A stretch of DNA of 64,000 bases from Phycobacter sedimenti (GTDB taxonomy: Bacteria; Pseudomonadota; Alphaproteobacteria; Rhodobacterales; Rhodobacteraceae): contig NZ_JBBVGR010000002.1 in assembly GCF_038148855.1 (NCBI RefSeq), forward strand, positions 310,001 through 374,000, written 5' to 3'. Shown here piece by piece: positions 1-8,608 of this stretch. The notes under the pieces were generated by a model. It had not been told where the DNA came from and made no database searches. It saw only the letters and a program-made list of their open reading frames with translations. Both the position numbers and the translations under genes were made by a program. Position 1 is the stretch's first letter, and each line of letters opens with the position of its first letter.

Positions 1-1
1 C

Positions 2-355
2 ACCGAAGTGGTGAAGAGCATGCCCATGCCCGAGGAAGGGCAGGCGATCTTCAATCGCAATTGCGCACTCTGCCACGGAGAAAATGCCGATATCACCGCC
101 CGGGAAACATCGCTCAAGGCGCCGGATCTGCGCCGTATCACCGCCCGCAACGGTGGTGAATTTCCGCGCGCCAAGGTGATGTCGCAGATCGACGGTTACG
201 GGCGCGGCAAGGTCGGCGTCGAGAATATGCCCGAGTTCGGTACGCTTCTTGAAGGGGAGCTGATCCCGGTCGAGGTAAACGGAACCCTCACGCCCACCCC
301 GCGCCCGCTGGCGGCCCTGATGACCTATCTCGAAAGCATCCAGCCCGAGGGATGA
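2..355 (+). CDS. c-type cytochrome, 3' part only
   Basis: C-terminal part of a small periplasmic electron-transfer cytochrome. The reading frame is open to the left edge, so the start and signal peptide lie outside the window. Counting from the first in-frame GTG (position 8), a haem-binding CALCH motif sits at residues 19-23 and a likely axial methionine at 74 in NMPEFG. The CxxCH plus distal Met spacing fits class I cytochromes. The redox partner cannot be judged because upstream genes are missing. The frame ends in TGA at 353-355, followed by about 100 bases with no gene. Confidence 0.8.
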   Translation, partial: TEVVKSMPMPEEGQAIFNRNCALCHGENADITARETSLKAPDLRRITARNGGEFPRAKVMSQIDGYGRGKVGVENMPEFGTLLEGELIPVEVNGTLTPTPRPLAALMTYLESIQPEG

Positions 356-457
356 TCATAGCGTGCCGCGTTTCATCAGAAACAGAGGTTTCAAAACGCC
401 CGTTCGAGCCTATTGAGAGAGGCAGGGTGCCTTGAAGCCAGTTCAACGGATCACGTT

Positions 458-1138
458 CTAGCTGCAGATGCCGCGCAGGTCGGCGTCCTTCCAGGGCAGA
501 TAGACGTCGCTCTGGCGGCGCTTTGGCAGATCCGAGACCGGCATCACCTCTTTCAGCATCGCATGCAGCCGCTTGGTGCGCGCGCCCTGCGGCGCCAATG
601 CGCGGCAGCAGACGTATTCCTCGACGATGGCGCCCTGCTGCTCGTAACCGTAGCTCAGGAAATCGGGGCTTTGGTCGAGTTCAAACAGGTAAGGATCCGG
701 GTTGCCCGTATGCTCGGCGGCGGCCAGCAGCGGCGTATAGCCGGTGCGCGAGCGGTTCTGCCATTGCCAGACGTGGGTCACCTCATGGGCCAGCAGCATC
801 GCCTCCACCAGGTAAAGGCGCTCAGGGTAGGCGGGCAGGTAATTCTCTGCGTACCAGTCGCTGATGAACAGGACCCGGTTGAAGACCGTCATCGCAGCCG
901 GAGACGATGTGACGCGTCCTTCCTTCACGGGCGGCAGAATGCGTTCGCGGCAGGCCACGCGCGGGCGCGGTTTGCGATAAAAGGTGGTGGTCGGCACCGG
1001 CGCGCCATCCACGATGCGCACCTTCTCCATCTGCACGTCTTCCCCGTGAATATCCGACAGGAAGGCGCGCTCCTGCGGGGTCAACTCGCGCCCGCAGGAG
1101 GTCAGGATCAGGGCAATCAGGATGAGGCGCAGGATCAT
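458..1138 (-). CDS. Putative lipoprotein with HExxH metalloprotease-like motif
   Basis: A 226-residue protein whose first 15 residues form a lipoprotein signal ending in a lipobox (ILTSC, Cys15), so it is probably anchored in the envelope. Residues 118-122 read HEVTH, the HExxH zinc motif, within a hydrophobic helix-like stretch. About 50 residues later QGAIVEEY supplies Glu173/174 as a possible third ligand, the arrangement seen in gluzincins. I do not recognise a named family, so peptidase activity is inference. Four further cysteines are present (63, 177, 178, 225). It stands alone between a cytochrome gene on the other strand and a thioesterase gene on the same strand. Confidence 0.7.
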   Translation of the reverse strand: MILRLILIALILTSCGRELTPQERAFLSDIHGEDVQMEKVRIVDGAPVPTTTFYRKPRPRVACRERILPPVKEGRVTSSPAAMTVFNRVLFISDWYAENYLPAYPERLYLVEAMLLAHEVTHVWQWQNRSRTGYTPLLAAAEHTGNPDPYLFELDQSPDFLSYGYEQQGAIVEEYVCCRALAPQGARTKRLHAMLKEVMPVSDLPKRRQSDVYLPWKDADLRGICS

Positions 1139-1179
1139 GGCATCACGCTAGCGCAGCAGGTGCGGGCTGCATAGCGGTG

Positions 1180-1584
1180 TTAGGCGGCATAGAAGCTTGC
1201 GGTGGCGGTGGCGACCAGCTTGCCGCTGTCCTCCTCGCTCATCTCGGCGCGGGCAAAGACCAGCGATTTCCCTGCCCGCACCACTGATGCACGGCACAGG
1301 ATCGCGGTGCCCACACCGGGGCGCAGGAATTGCGTGTGCAGATCCGTTGTCGCCAGCGCCCGCACGCCGCCGTTATGGGCAAAGGCCGCCAGCACCATCG
1401 AGGTATCGGCCAGCGCCGCCAAAGCCTGCCCCGAGACGATCCCGCCCATGCGCGCAAGGTTCGGTGTCAGCGGCATGCGCAGGGTTGTTTCCTCTGGGCT
1501 GGCCTCGGTCACGGTCAGATCCAGCGCCTGCACCCAATCGGCAAAGCCTTCGGCCAGAACGGACTGCAAATCCTGTGGGGTCAT
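1180..1584 (-). CDS. PaaI-family hotdog thioesterase
   Basis: A 134-residue protein matching the single-domain PaaI/YbgC-type hotdog thioesterases, which hydrolyse acyl-CoA thioesters in the cytoplasm, usually as tetramers. Seen in the sequence: NLARMGGIVSGQALAALADT, the conserved segment that ends the long central helix, followed by alternating beta strands (TTDLHTQFLRPG) typical of the fold. Length is normal for the family. Substrate cannot be deduced. It ends about 40 bases before the HExxH lipoprotein on the same strand, so the two may be co-transcribed. A second, unrelated PaaI-like gene is present near 58.5 kb. Confidence 0.85.
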   Translation of the reverse strand: MTPQDLQSVLAEGFADWVQALDLTVTEASPEETTLRMPLTPNLARMGGIVSGQALAALADTSMVLAAFAHNGGVRALATTDLHTQFLRPGVGTAILCRASVVRAGKSLVFARAEMSEEDSGKLVATATASFYAA

Positions 1585-1724
1585 GGGTCTCTCCCTGTTT
1601 TGATCGGGAGGTTAGCCGCAGGTAGAGGTAATGGAAACGGACAATTGAGACCTGTGCTGAAACGCCAACCCCAAGATGCACGGCCAGCAAGGTGGCCCCT
1701 TGGGACGTGAGGCGCAGCCGCACT

Positions 1725-1811
1725 GCCCGCGCCTGACCTTCCCGTCATGCCGGAGGCATGCTTTCAGCATGACGAAGGCGCATGAGCGCCCTCCCAAGGT
1801 CAGGCACGGGC
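1725..1811. repeat. Nested palindromic intergenic element
   Basis: Outer arms of 16 bases at 1725-1740 and 1796-1811 are complementary with one mismatch (GCCTGACCTT against AAGGTCAGGC at the core). Inside them is a perfect 8-base hairpin, CGTCATGC at 1743-1750 and GCATGACG at 1767-1774. The element fills most of the 293-base gap between the thioesterase gene and a tiny membrane-protein gene. A 70-codon open frame runs through it on the minus strand but looks like a by-product of the repeat. It resembles dispersed extragenic palindromes; no second copy was found in this window. Confidence 0.6.
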
Positions 1812-1877
1812 CGAGTTTAGGCACTTGTTGGACGTTTTCTGGGTACTCATCCTCTGGAGCAGTATGCTCCGCTCAAG

Positions 1878-2021
1878 TCATGCAAATAGCTTTGATATCA
1901 GCAACACTCCGATGACAATAGCCATCGACAGGACAGAAGCTAGAATGATGATCCCAATCGCTGCGAGAGTGGCTTTTGCATATTGCCACCACCACTGAAA
2001 ATAGGCGCGAACCCATCTCAT
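1878..2021 (-). CDS. Predicted 47-residue single-span membrane protein
   Basis: A short open frame read directly from the sequence: ATG at 2021, TGA at 1878-1880. The product starts with a basic, tryptophan-rich N-terminus (MRWVRAYFQWWWQ), then a continuous hydrophobic stretch (roughly residues 20-45, rich in Ile, Leu, Val, Ala) and ends in KLFA. This is the make-up of a small inner-membrane protein with one span. Purine-rich sequence (AAAGGAATACAGGG) precedes the start. No family is recognised. It follows parE and the 76-residue membrane protein on the same strand, separated by about 80 bases. Confidence 0.5.
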   Translation of the reverse strand: MRWVRAYFQWWWQYAKATLAAIGIIILASVLSMAIVIGVLLISKLFA

Positions 2022-2100
2022 CACCCTGTATTCCTTTCAGAGTTCAAGCTGACATAGTCGGTCCAAGTTATGGCCCACTTTAAACTTTTGGAGCGGGGCA

Positions 2101-2331
2101 TTATCCCGAATGAACAATGGCTTTTCCTATGACGAATAGTAAGAACAAACTCGGAATTGAAATTGCACAAGCGAATATCATCAGTGGATCAAACGGTCGC
2201 CTGTGGCGTATGAACATGTATGCCAAAGGTGTAAGGCTAGGGTCCCTTCGCTTGGCTCTTGGGTGGAATAAAGCAAAGAACACAAGGTTCACGGCAAGGA
2301 GGGCAACGAGCACCTTTAGAAAGGAAACCAC
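2101..2331 (-). CDS. Small two-span membrane protein downstream of parE
   Basis: A 76-residue protein with two hydrophobic segments, about residues 3-22 and 50-71, separated by a basic loop (HPRAKRRDP ... FIRHRRP). The start is GTG at 2331, only four bases beyond the parE stop codon (2336-2338), so it is probably translated by readthrough ribosomes from parE. No known domain is recognised. Base composition is more AT-rich than parE. Tight spacing suggests expression with topoisomerase IV but does not by itself show a functional link. Confidence 0.6.
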   Translation of the reverse strand: MVSFLKVLVALLAVNLVFFALFHPRAKRRDPSLTPLAYMFIRHRRPFDPLMIFACAISIPSLFLLFVIGKAIVHSG

Positions 2332-2335
2332 CGGT

Positions 2336-4294
2336 CTAGACGTCCAGCTCCTCCACGAACTTGGCGTTCTCCTGAATATACTGGAACCGCAGTTCGGGTT
2401 TCTTGCCCATCAGACGCTCCACCAGATCGCCGGTCTCACCCGGTTCGTCCTCGTCAATCGTGACCCGGATCAGCTTGCGGGTCTTGGGGTCCATGGTGGT
2501 CTCTTTCAGGTCTTTCGCATCCATTTCGCCCAGACCCTTGAAGCGGGAGACATCGATCTTGCCCTTGCCGCCCAGCCCTTTTTCCAGCCATTTGTCGCGC
2601 TCTGCCTCATCGAGGCAATAGACCCGGCGCGCGCCTTGGGTCAGGCGGAACAGGGGCGGGCAGGCGAGGTAGAGGTGCCCATTGTCGATCAGCGGGCGCA
2701 TCTGGGTGAAGAAGAAGGTCATCAGAAGCGAGGCGATATGCGCGCCGTCCACATCCGCATCGGTCATGATGATGATCTTGTCATAGCGCAGATCATCCAG
2801 GTTGAATTTGGTCCCCAGGCCCACCCCCAGCGCCTCACACAGGTCGCTGATCTCCTGGTTTGATCCCAGCTTGTTCGAGGCCGCGCCCAGAACGTTCAGG
2901 ATTTTCCCTTTGAGCGGTAGCAGCGCCTGATATTCGCGGTTGCGCGCGCCCTTGCCGGACCCACCGGCCGAGTCGCCCTCCACGATGAACAGCTCGGTGC
3001 CGCTGCGGTTTTTGGCGGTACAATCGGTCAGCTTGCCGGGCAGGCGCAGCTTCTTGGTGGCGGATTTGCGCTGGGTCTCTTTCTCCTGCTTGCGGCGCAG
3101 GCGTTCCTCGGCGCGCAGAACAAGGAAATCAAGGATGGCGCCGGCGGATTTGGTATCCGCCGCCAGCCAGTTGTCGAAATGATCGCGGACGGAGTTTTCG
3201 ACCATTCGCGTGGCGGATTCGGTCGACAGGCGATCCTTGGTCTGCCCCACAAAGGCGGGATCGGCGATGAAGCAGGAGACCAGCGCGCAGCCCCCGGTCA
3301 GTAGGTCCTCGCGCGAGATCTGTGTGGCCTTCTTGTTGCCGACCAGCTCACCGTAGGCCTTGATGCCCTTCAGGATGGCGGCCCAGAAGCCCGCAACATG
3401 GGTGCCGCCCTCTGGCGTGGGGACGGTGTTACAGTAGCTCTGGATGAAACCGTCGCGAGCGGGGGTCCAGTTGATCGCCCATTCCACGTAACCCGGCTCG
3501 CCGAATTTCTCGCGGAACTCGACCTTGCCCGCAAAGGGCGCTTCGGCATAAGTGGTGGCTTTTCCCAGAACCTCGGTCAGGTAGTCGCGCAGACCGCCGG
3601 GGAAGTGGAAGGTGGCCTCCTGCGGGGTTTCGCCGTCGTTGATGGCCGATTTCCATCGGATCTCGACGCCCGAAAACAGGTAGGCCTTGGAGCGCACCAG
3701 CGTCATCAGCCGCTTGGGTTTGAAGCGGTGGGAGCCGAAGATCTGCTCATCCGCGTGGAAGGTGACGGAGGTGCCGCGCCGGTTGGGCGCGGCGCCGACC
3801 TTTTCCACCGGCCCCTGCGGGATGCCGCGCGAGAAACGCTGTTCGAACAGCTCCTTGTTCTTGGCGACCTGCACAACCATAGAATCTGACAGCGCGTTCA
3901 CCACCGAAGAGCCGACCCCATGCAGACCGCCCGAGGTCTGATAGGCCTTGCCCGAAAACTTGCCGCCTGCGTGCAGGGTGCACAGAATGACCTCAAGCGC
4001 GGATTTGTCAGGGAACTTGGGGTGCGGGTCAATCGGGATGCCGCGCCCGTTGTCGCGCACGGTGACCGAGTAATCGGCGTGCAGCTCAACTTCGATGCGG
4101 TTGGCGTGGCCCGCGACCGCCTCGTCCATGGAGTTGTCGAGAATCTCGGCCACCATGTGATGCAGCGCGCGCTCATCCGTGCCGCCGATGTACATGCCGG
4201 GGCGCTGGCGGACAGGTTCCAGTCCCTCCAGCACCTCGATGGAGGAGGCGTCGTAGGTTTCGGCGTCAGGCGTGCTCAGAAGATCGTTGGCCAT
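2336..4294 (-). CDS. parE: DNA topoisomerase IV subunit B
   Basis: ATPase subunit of topoisomerase IV, which with ParC decatenates daughter chromosomes. Of 652 residues, the N-terminal GHKL ATPase carries ILDNSMDEA (Asn54), DNGRGIP (81-87) and the lid GGLHGVG (122-128). The TOPRIM domain has EGDSAGG (Glu439) and the DADVDG metal triad (512-516). The C-terminal end matches ParE rather than GyrB, being compact and ending ELRFQYIQENAKFVEELDV. Length is normal. The nearby upstream gene runs in the opposite direction, so parE has its own promoter within 4295-4437. parC is not in the window. Confidence 0.96.
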   Translation of the reverse strand: MANDLLSTPDAETYDASSIEVLEGLEPVRQRPGMYIGGTDERALHHMVAEILDNSMDEAVAGHANRIEVELHADYSVTVRDNGRGIPIDPHPKFPDKSALEVILCTLHAGGKFSGKAYQTSGGLHGVGSSVVNALSDSMVVQVAKNKELFEQRFSRGIPQGPVEKVGAAPNRRGTSVTFHADEQIFGSHRFKPKRLMTLVRSKAYLFSGVEIRWKSAINDGETPQEATFHFPGGLRDYLTEVLGKATTYAEAPFAGKVEFREKFGEPGYVEWAINWTPARDGFIQSYCNTVPTPEGGTHVAGFWAAILKGIKAYGELVGNKKATQISREDLLTGGCALVSCFIADPAFVGQTKDRLSTESATRMVENSVRDHFDNWLAADTKSAGAILDFLVLRAEERLRRKQEKETQRKSATKKLRLPGKLTDCTAKNRSGTELFIVEGDSAGGSGKGARNREYQALLPLKGKILNVLGAASNKLGSNQEISDLCEALGVGLGTKFNLDDLRYDKIIIMTDADVDGAHIASLLMTFFFTQMRPLIDNGHLYLACPPLFRLTQGARRVYCLDEAERDKWLEKGLGGKGKIDVSRFKGLGEMDAKDLKETTMDPKTRKLIRVTIDEDEPGETGDLVERLMGKKPELRFQYIQENAKFVEELDV

Positions 4295-4437
4295 CTGTTT
4301 CGGGCTGCTCTTGGTTGCTTTTGGTTAAGGCGCATTATGGCAGGTGTCTGCCCTGCGGGGAAGAGGGGGAGCGGCCCTGTGGATAAGCGCGCTGCCATGT
4401 GTCATGAAGGCTGCAGAAGGCGAGGGGAGGCGTGGGT

Positions 4438-5853
4438 ATGACGCAAGGGAATGATCTGGACCCAGAGGATTGGGCGGCTTTCCGGGCCGATGCGCACCGC
4501 ATGCTGGAGGCGTCGCTCGATCAGCTCGAAAACGTGCGGGATCGCCCCTGGCGGCCGGTGCCGGATGACCTGCCGCAGCGATACCAGATCGGTCAAGGTG
4601 GTGATCTGGTCGGGCGGATCGAGCGGGACGTGCTTCCCCATCATGGCGGCAATATCCATCCGCGTTTCTGGGGCTGGGTGCAGGGTTCGGGGCTGGCCTC
4701 TGATCTGATCGCCGGCATGGCGGGCGCGGTGATCAACGCCAATGTGGGCGGGCGGGATCACGGTGCGGTCTATATGGAACGCGCGGTGATCGACTGGACC
4801 CGTGCAAGAATGGGAATGCCCGAAGGGGCAAGCGGCGTCTTGACCACCGGCAGTTCACAGGCGACGGTGATTGCCTTTCAGGCGGCGCGGGTGCGGACGC
4901 TGCCCGAGGTGCGAAAAACTGGGCAGGGGAGCGTGCAGCTTACGGCCTACGCGGGCATTGGCGTGCACAACGCGACCCGCAAGGCGCTGGAGCTGATCGG
5001 GGTCGGCGCCGACAATCTGCGCCAGGTTCCGCTGAAGGCCGGGCAGATGGACCCGGAGGCGCTGTCCCGGATGATCGCACAAGACCGGGCGGCGGGGGCC
5101 GTGCCTTTCCTTGTGGTGGGAACGGCGGGATCTGTTGATCTGGGTCTGTTTGATGATCTGGGCGTTTTGGCGGATCTGGCGGCAGAGCACGGGCTTTGGC
5201 TGCATGTGGATGGCGCCTTTGGCGCCTGGACGCGGATCACGGCAGAGCCCTGGCGGTCCCTCAGTGACGGGATCGGGCGAGCGGACAGTATCGCGCTCGA
5301 TTTTCACAAGTGGATGTATGTGGGCTATGACTGCGGCGTTGCGCTGATTGCAGATGAGGCGGCCCATCGCGCCGCTTTTGCCGCGCGGCCCGCATACCTT
5401 GAAGGGGCCGAAAGCGGTCTGGCGGGGGGCGATCCTTGGTATTGCGATTACGGTATTGATCTGTCGCGGGGCAATCGTGCGCTCAAGGTCTGGTGCGCGC
5501 TGGAGGCCTACGGGGAGGGGGCCTTTGCCGCAGCGATCACGGGCAATTGCGCCCTTGCCCGCGTCATGGGGGAGGAGGTCGAGAGACATCCCAATATGGC
5601 CCTTGGCGCCGATGTGGTCTCAAATATCTGTGTTTTCACTGCGCGTGTAGACCTTCTGCCAGAGGAACAATCGCAGCTTAACAGCCGGATTGCACGACGG
5701 TTGCAGGAAACCGGCGAGGCGGTGTTTTCCACTACGCGGGTGGGGGCCGTGACGATGTTGCGGGCCGCCATAACCAACCATCGCACGCGACAGGAAGACA
5801 TTGTTGCGGCCGTCGATGCGGTGGCCCGGATGGCTGCCCTGCCGTCAATTTGA
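4438..5853 (+). CDS. PLP-dependent group II decarboxylase
   Basis: A 471-residue fold-type I PLP enzyme of the aromatic-L-amino-acid/glutamate decarboxylase group. Seen: the cofactor-binding Asp in LHVDGAFGAW (about residue 258) and the Schiff-base Lys in DFHKWMYVGYDCG (about 291), and an N-terminal HPRFWGWV segment typical of this family. Family members remove CO2 from aromatic or acidic amino acids; which substrate is used here cannot be read from the sequence. ATG at 4438 is preferred over GTG at 4432 because GGGGAGG ends seven bases before it. It is followed 75 bases later by an AhpD-like gene, possibly co-transcribed. Confidence 0.88.
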   Translation: MTQGNDLDPEDWAAFRADAHRMLEASLDQLENVRDRPWRPVPDDLPQRYQIGQGGDLVGRIERDVLPHHGGNIHPRFWGWVQGSGLASDLIAGMAGAVINANVGGRDHGAVYMERAVIDWTRARMGMPEGASGVLTTGSSQATVIAFQAARVRTLPEVRKTGQGSVQLTAYAGIGVHNATRKALELIGVGADNLRQVPLKAGQMDPEALSRMIAQDRAAGAVPFLVVGTAGSVDLGLFDDLGVLADLAAEHGLWLHVDGAFGAWTRITAEPWRSLSDGIGRADSIALDFHKWMYVGYDCGVALIADEAAHRAAFAARPAYLEGAESGLAGGDPWYCDYGIDLSRGNRALKVWCALEAYGEGAFAAAITGNCALARVMGEEVERHPNMALGADVVSNICVFTARVDLLPEEQSQLNSRIARRLQETGEAVFSTTRVGAVTMLRAAITNHRTRQEDIVAAVDAVARMAALPSI

Positions 5854-5928
5854 TCTGATCTGGAGCCGAAGGCTCTGGCGCTGGCGGGGATCCTGTTTAA
5901 GCTGCGTCGAAACCATGGGAGGACATGC

Positions 5929-6537
5929 ATGGCCTGGATCGATACCGTTCCCTTTGCCGAAGCCACCGGCAAGCTCAAGAAGCTCTATGATCGCGTCACC
6001 GGTCCGGGGGGCAACGTGGACAACATCATGATGGTGCACAGCCTGCGCCCCCATTCGATGGAGGGGCACATGGCGATCTACAAGAACGTGCTGCATCACA
6101 CCGGCAATACGGTGCCCAAGTGGTTCCTGGAGGTGCTGGGGGTCTGGGTCTCCTCCCTGAATGACTGCGCCTATTGTGTCGAGCATCATTTCGCGGGGCT
6201 GCAGCGTTTGCTGGGTGATGAGGCGCGCGGGCTTGAAATAAGAGCGGCCATCGAGGCGCGCGATCCCGACGCTGCGCCGCTCGATGCCGCGCAGAAGGTC
6301 GCGCTTGCCTATGCTCGCAAGCTGACACTGGCGCCTTCCAGTGTGGAGCAAGCCGATGTGCAGGCCCTGCGCAATGCCGGTTTCGATGACGGCGAGATCC
6401 TCGAGATCAACCAGGTCACGGCCTATTTCTCCTATGCCAACCGGACGGTTCTGGGGCTTGGCTGCTCGACTCATGGCGATATCCTGGGGCTTAGTCCGAA
6501 CAACTCCGAGGATCCTGAGGATTGGGGGCACAGGTAA
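5929..6537 (+). CDS. Peroxidase-related AhpD-like protein
   Basis: A 202-residue protein of the alkylhydroperoxidase/carboxymuconolactone decarboxylase superfamily. The signature is NDCAYCVEHH, with the redox pair Cys80 and Cys83 and nearby Glu85/His87 that form the proton relay in AhpD. Members reduce organic hydroperoxides using thiol donors, although many uncharacterised peroxidase-related proteins of this length exist. The ribosome site GGGAGG precedes the ATG at 5929. It follows the decarboxylase gene in the same direction and is convergent with the next hydrolase gene. Confidence 0.85.
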   Translation: MAWIDTVPFAEATGKLKKLYDRVTGPGGNVDNIMMVHSLRPHSMEGHMAIYKNVLHHTGNTVPKWFLEVLGVWVSSLNDCAYCVEHHFAGLQRLLGDEARGLEIRAAIEARDPDAAPLDAAQKVALAYARKLTLAPSSVEQADVQALRNAGFDDGEILEINQVTAYFSYANRTVLGLGCSTHGDILGLSPNNSEDPEDWGHR

Positions 6538-6561
6538 AGGCCCGCTGCCGGTGGGCGTTCT

Positions 6562-7440
6562 TCACACCGTTTGAGCCGTCCAACTCAAGATGACTTCGGC
6601 CAGTGCCTGCGGCTTTTGATGATGCAGCCAGTGATCGCATCCCTGGATCTCGGTGCGGGTCAGCTGCGGTGCAAACTCTTCCAGCCCTTCGGTTGCTTCC
6701 GGCAGAAGGGCCGTGTCATTGGCGCCCCAGACCAGCAGGTGCGGTTGTGGCACATGCAACCGGTCGAGCGGCAGGTCCGGCATCGGGATCGGCGCGCCCG
6801 GAGCCGCGATCTGCAGGGGCGATGCGCGATACCAGTTCACCATGCCGCGCAGCCGGCCCGGGCGGGACCATTCGGCCTGATAGCGGGCCAGCCGATCCCC
6901 CCTGAGCCAGCCAAGATCCATGTTTGCGGAAAACAGGGCGCGCAGGCCCGCGAACTCATCTGTCCTCAGGCCGACTTCGCTGTCCTCTTCGCGTAGTGCA
7001 AGAATATACTGAGAGGCCGCCGCCTGAGCGCCGCCTGACACCAGTGCGCGCTGAAACGGCACCGGATGCACCCCGTTCGCAATGATGAGCCGAGAGACAA
7101 GATCCGGGCGGAACATCGCCAGCCCATAGGCCACCGCCGCACCCCAGTCGTGGCCCAGTACGGTCATGGGCGCGCCGATCTCGGCTATCAGCGCACCCAT
7201 GTCGGCCACCAGTTTCGAGGTTGCATAGGCGCCCACCTCGGGCGGTGCCCAGCTTTGGCCGTAGCCCCGCTGATCGGGGGCAATGCAATGGAAATGCTCA
7301 CAGAGATGCTCTGCCAGTTCCTCCCAGGCGCCGCCATATTCGGGAAATCCGTGCAGCATCAGCAAGGGCGGCAGGGCGGGATCTCCCCAGCGTCTGACGA
7401 AGAAGGGCCTGTCGTTCAGCGTGGTAAAACCGGCCTGCAT
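6562..7440 (-). CDS. Epoxide-hydrolase-like alpha/beta hydrolase
   Basis: A 292-residue alpha/beta hydrolase. The nucleophile elbow is GHDWGAA with Asp98, as in epoxide hydrolases and haloalkane dehalogenases, and the oxyanion segment is LHGFPEYGGAW (residues 29-39). A C-terminal CDHWLHHQKP provides the catalytic His. An Asp nucleophile distinguishes it from the serine hydrolases elsewhere in the window. The open frame extends to 7665, but ATG at 7440 is preferred because GGGAGGAA lies eight bases upstream and the extension would overlap the oppositely oriented ppk2 gene. Substrate unknown. Confidence 0.85.
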   Translation of the reverse strand: MQAGFTTLNDRPFFVRRWGDPALPPLLMLHGFPEYGGAWEELAEHLCEHFHCIAPDQRGYGQSWAPPEVGAYATSKLVADMGALIAEIGAPMTVLGHDWGAAVAYGLAMFRPDLVSRLIIANGVHPVPFQRALVSGGAQAAASQYILALREEDSEVGLRTDEFAGLRALFSANMDLGWLRGDRLARYQAEWSRPGRLRGMVNWYRASPLQIAAPGAPIPMPDLPLDRLHVPQPHLLVWGANDTALLPEATEGLEEFAPQLTRTEIQGCDHWLHHQKPQALAEVILSWTAQTV

Positions 7441-7604
7441 GATGCGTTCCTCCCTGCTTTGTGCCATGCTGTGGTGTCCCTTGGTCTCGTGCAAGCGGTT
7501 CGCCACGTCATGCGAAGCATCCGGATGCGCCTTGATGCAGGTCAGCGCGCGGCGGATCTTAAGCTGATAAGCTTCTGGGCAGTTCTGATCATCTGGAGTA
7601 CCCC

Positions 7605-8534
7605 ATGCCGACGCCCGCCCCCGAACCTCAATCCAACCTGAACGGACAGGACACCCCCGCCGCAAAGGCCGCGCCCAAAACGCCAGGTCCCGAAGAGATC
7701 CGCCGCGCCTTTGAAAGCGGGAAGTACCCCTATGCCCGAAAAATGGCCCGAAAGGCCTATGAAGAAGAGAAAGCCAAGCTGCAGGCCGAGCTTTTGAAAG
7801 TGCAGCATTGGGCGCTCGAGACAGGCGAGAAGTTCGTGATGTTGTTCGAGGGGCGCGACGCGGCGGGCAAGGGGGGCACGATCAAGCGCTTTACCGAGCA
7901 CCTGAACCCAAGGCATGCGCGCGTGGTGGCTCTGAACAAACCCACCGATGAGGAACGCGGCCAGTGGTACTTTCAGCGCTATCTGCAGCACCTGCCCACC
8001 AGCGGGGAGATCGTCCTTTACGACCGCTCCTGGTACAACCGCGCCGGGGTCGAGCGGGTGATGGGCTTTTGCGAGCCGAACGAATATCTGGAATTCATGC
8101 GCCAGACACCGGATCTGGAGCAGATGCTGGTACGCTCAGGCATACGGCTTTACAAATACTGGTTCTCGGTGACGCAGGACGAGCAGTTGCGCCGTTTCAA
8201 ATCCCGTGAGACGGACCCCCTGAAACAGTGGAAACTGTCACCCATCGACAAGGCGTCACTGGACAAATGGGACGATTACACCGAGGCCAAGGAGGCGATG
8301 TTCTTTTACACGGATACGGCGGACGCACCCTGGACCGTGGTCAAGTCCAACTGCAAGAAACGCGCGCGGCTCAACTGCATGCGGCATTTCCTTAGTACGC
8401 TCGACTATCCCGGCAAAAACTCCGAGATCGCGCAGGCCCCCGATCCCCTGATCATCGGACAGGCGCATCATGTGATCCACCGCTCGGATCATATCCTTGG
8501 CAAAGCCCTGCACCCGGATACGCGCCTGCGCTGA
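7605..8534 (+). CDS. ppk2: Polyphosphate kinase 2
   Basis: A 309-residue kinase of the PPK2 family, which transfers phosphate between polyphosphate and nucleotides, commonly making GTP or ATP from NDP. The P-loop is FEGRDAAGKGG (residues 81-91) and the Walker B region is LYDRSWYNRAGVE (138-150); the lid segment RFTEHLNPRHARVVAL is also present. Single-domain length fits class I PPK2. The first 35 residues are Pro/Ala-rich and probably flexible. GGAG lies six bases before the ATG. It is divergent from the epoxide-hydrolase-like gene with about 165 bases between starts. Confidence 0.93.
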   Translation: MPTPAPEPQSNLNGQDTPAAKAAPKTPGPEEIRRAFESGKYPYARKMARKAYEEEKAKLQAELLKVQHWALETGEKFVMLFEGRDAAGKGGTIKRFTEHLNPRHARVVALNKPTDEERGQWYFQRYLQHLPTSGEIVLYDRSWYNRAGVERVMGFCEPNEYLEFMRQTPDLEQMLVRSGIRLYKYWFSVTQDEQLRRFKSRETDPLKQWKLSPIDKASLDKWDDYTEAKEAMFFYTDTADAPWTVVKSNCKKRARLNCMRHFLSTLDYPGKNSEIAQAPDPLIIGQAHHVIHRSDHILGKALHPDTRLR

Positions 8535-8608
8535 CTCTTGCCGGTTGAATTTGACAGCTCCCTTTGCCGCTGTTGTCTTGCGCAGGGAGTGGGGCTACAC
8601 CCTTTTGC

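Noticed and set aside
1612..1824. A 70-codon minus-strand frame across the palindromic element
   Set aside because: Composition follows the repeat; no ribosome site; typical false gene over an extragenic palindrome.
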